A DNA stretch of 6,493 nucleotides, from positions 1 to 6,493 of the forward strand of contig CATLUC010000091.1 of assembly GCA_950059165.1 (NCBI GenBank). Direction: 5' to 3'. Numbering within the stretch: position 1 is the first letter of the stretch; each line of letters starts with the position of its first letter. The translations under genes were made by a program, and so were the position numbers. This stretch comes from an uncultured Clostridium sp. (GTDB lineage: Bacteria; Bacillota; Clostridia; TANB77; CAG-508). The notes under the pieces were generated by a model, which made no database searches, was not told where the DNA came from, and worked only from the letters and a program-made list of their open reading frames with translations. Positions 6,441-6,493 of this stretch are shown in pieces.

Positions 6441-6493
6441 CTACATTACATAAAGTGCTAGTCGAAAAGAAACATATAGACTTGCACCACCAT
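6441..6493 (-). CDS. C-terminal fragment of an unidentified gene
   Basis: The minus-strand frame starting at 6491 reads GGASLYVSFRLALYVM and ends in TAG at 6443-6441. The gene enters from beyond the right edge, so only 16 full codons are visible. A final G-x-S-F-R-x-A-L motif recurs, as far as I remember, at the C-termini of large surface or formylglycine-generating-enzyme-like proteins of gut Firmicutes. That is weak evidence. The frame is chosen because it ends ahead of the ribosome site of the small ORF and is followed by a correctly oriented terminator. The other two frames also reach stops within the window, so the assignment is tentative. It contains one CGA arginine codon. Confidence 0.35.
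   Translation of the reverse strand, partial: GGASLYVSFRLALYVM

Overview
The window is an AT-rich (about 30% G+C by eye) stretch in which every recognisable gene lies on the minus strand. Codon use (AGA-dominated arginine, A/T third positions), strong GGAGG-type ribosome binding sites, a clostridial-type fused PurL and dispersed palindromes in the gaps suggest a low-GC Firmicutes/Clostridia-like bacterium, possibly an uncultured gut lineage. The taxonomy is an inference.

Layout, read right to left along the minus strand. Positions 6493-6441 hold the last 16 codons of a gene entering from outside. A possible 24-codon ORF (6430-6356) follows, then a hairpin terminator (6338-6296). A consensus-like sigma-A promoter (6243-6215) drives purM (6179-5133, AIR synthetase). 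An 85-nt gap with a TGAGACAA/TTGTCTCA hairpin precedes purL (5047-1326, FGAM synthase with fused glutaminase domain). A 137-bp gap filled almost wholly by a long inverted repeat (1328-1204) precedes purB (1188 to beyond position 1, adenylosuccinate lyase). PurL makes FGAM, PurM closes it to AIR, and PurB acts later, on SAICAR and adenylosuccinate. The window is therefore a purine biosynthesis cluster.

The main observation is that purL is interrupted twice and purB once by a +1 shift, and all three sites are the same. A T-ending codon is followed by CGG-A (CTT CGG A, CTT CGG A, TCT CGG A). Skipping the C restores the conserved protein with a GGA glycine (LL|GAYYAQK, KL|GLLPYGE, VS|GQTYTRK). 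I scanned the whole window for CGG on the minus strand. It occurs four times: three are these shift sites, and the fourth (1909-1907) is out of frame, inside GAC GGT. In these three genes CGG is thus never an ordinary in-frame codon, although CGT and CGA are used as arginine. Random decay or sequencing error does not predict this. The best reading is +1 ribosomal frameshifting at CGG, which may be unassigned or starved of tRNA, so the genes are probably functional and not pseudogenes. With two C residues skipped, PurL is 1239 residues, a normal length for this family.
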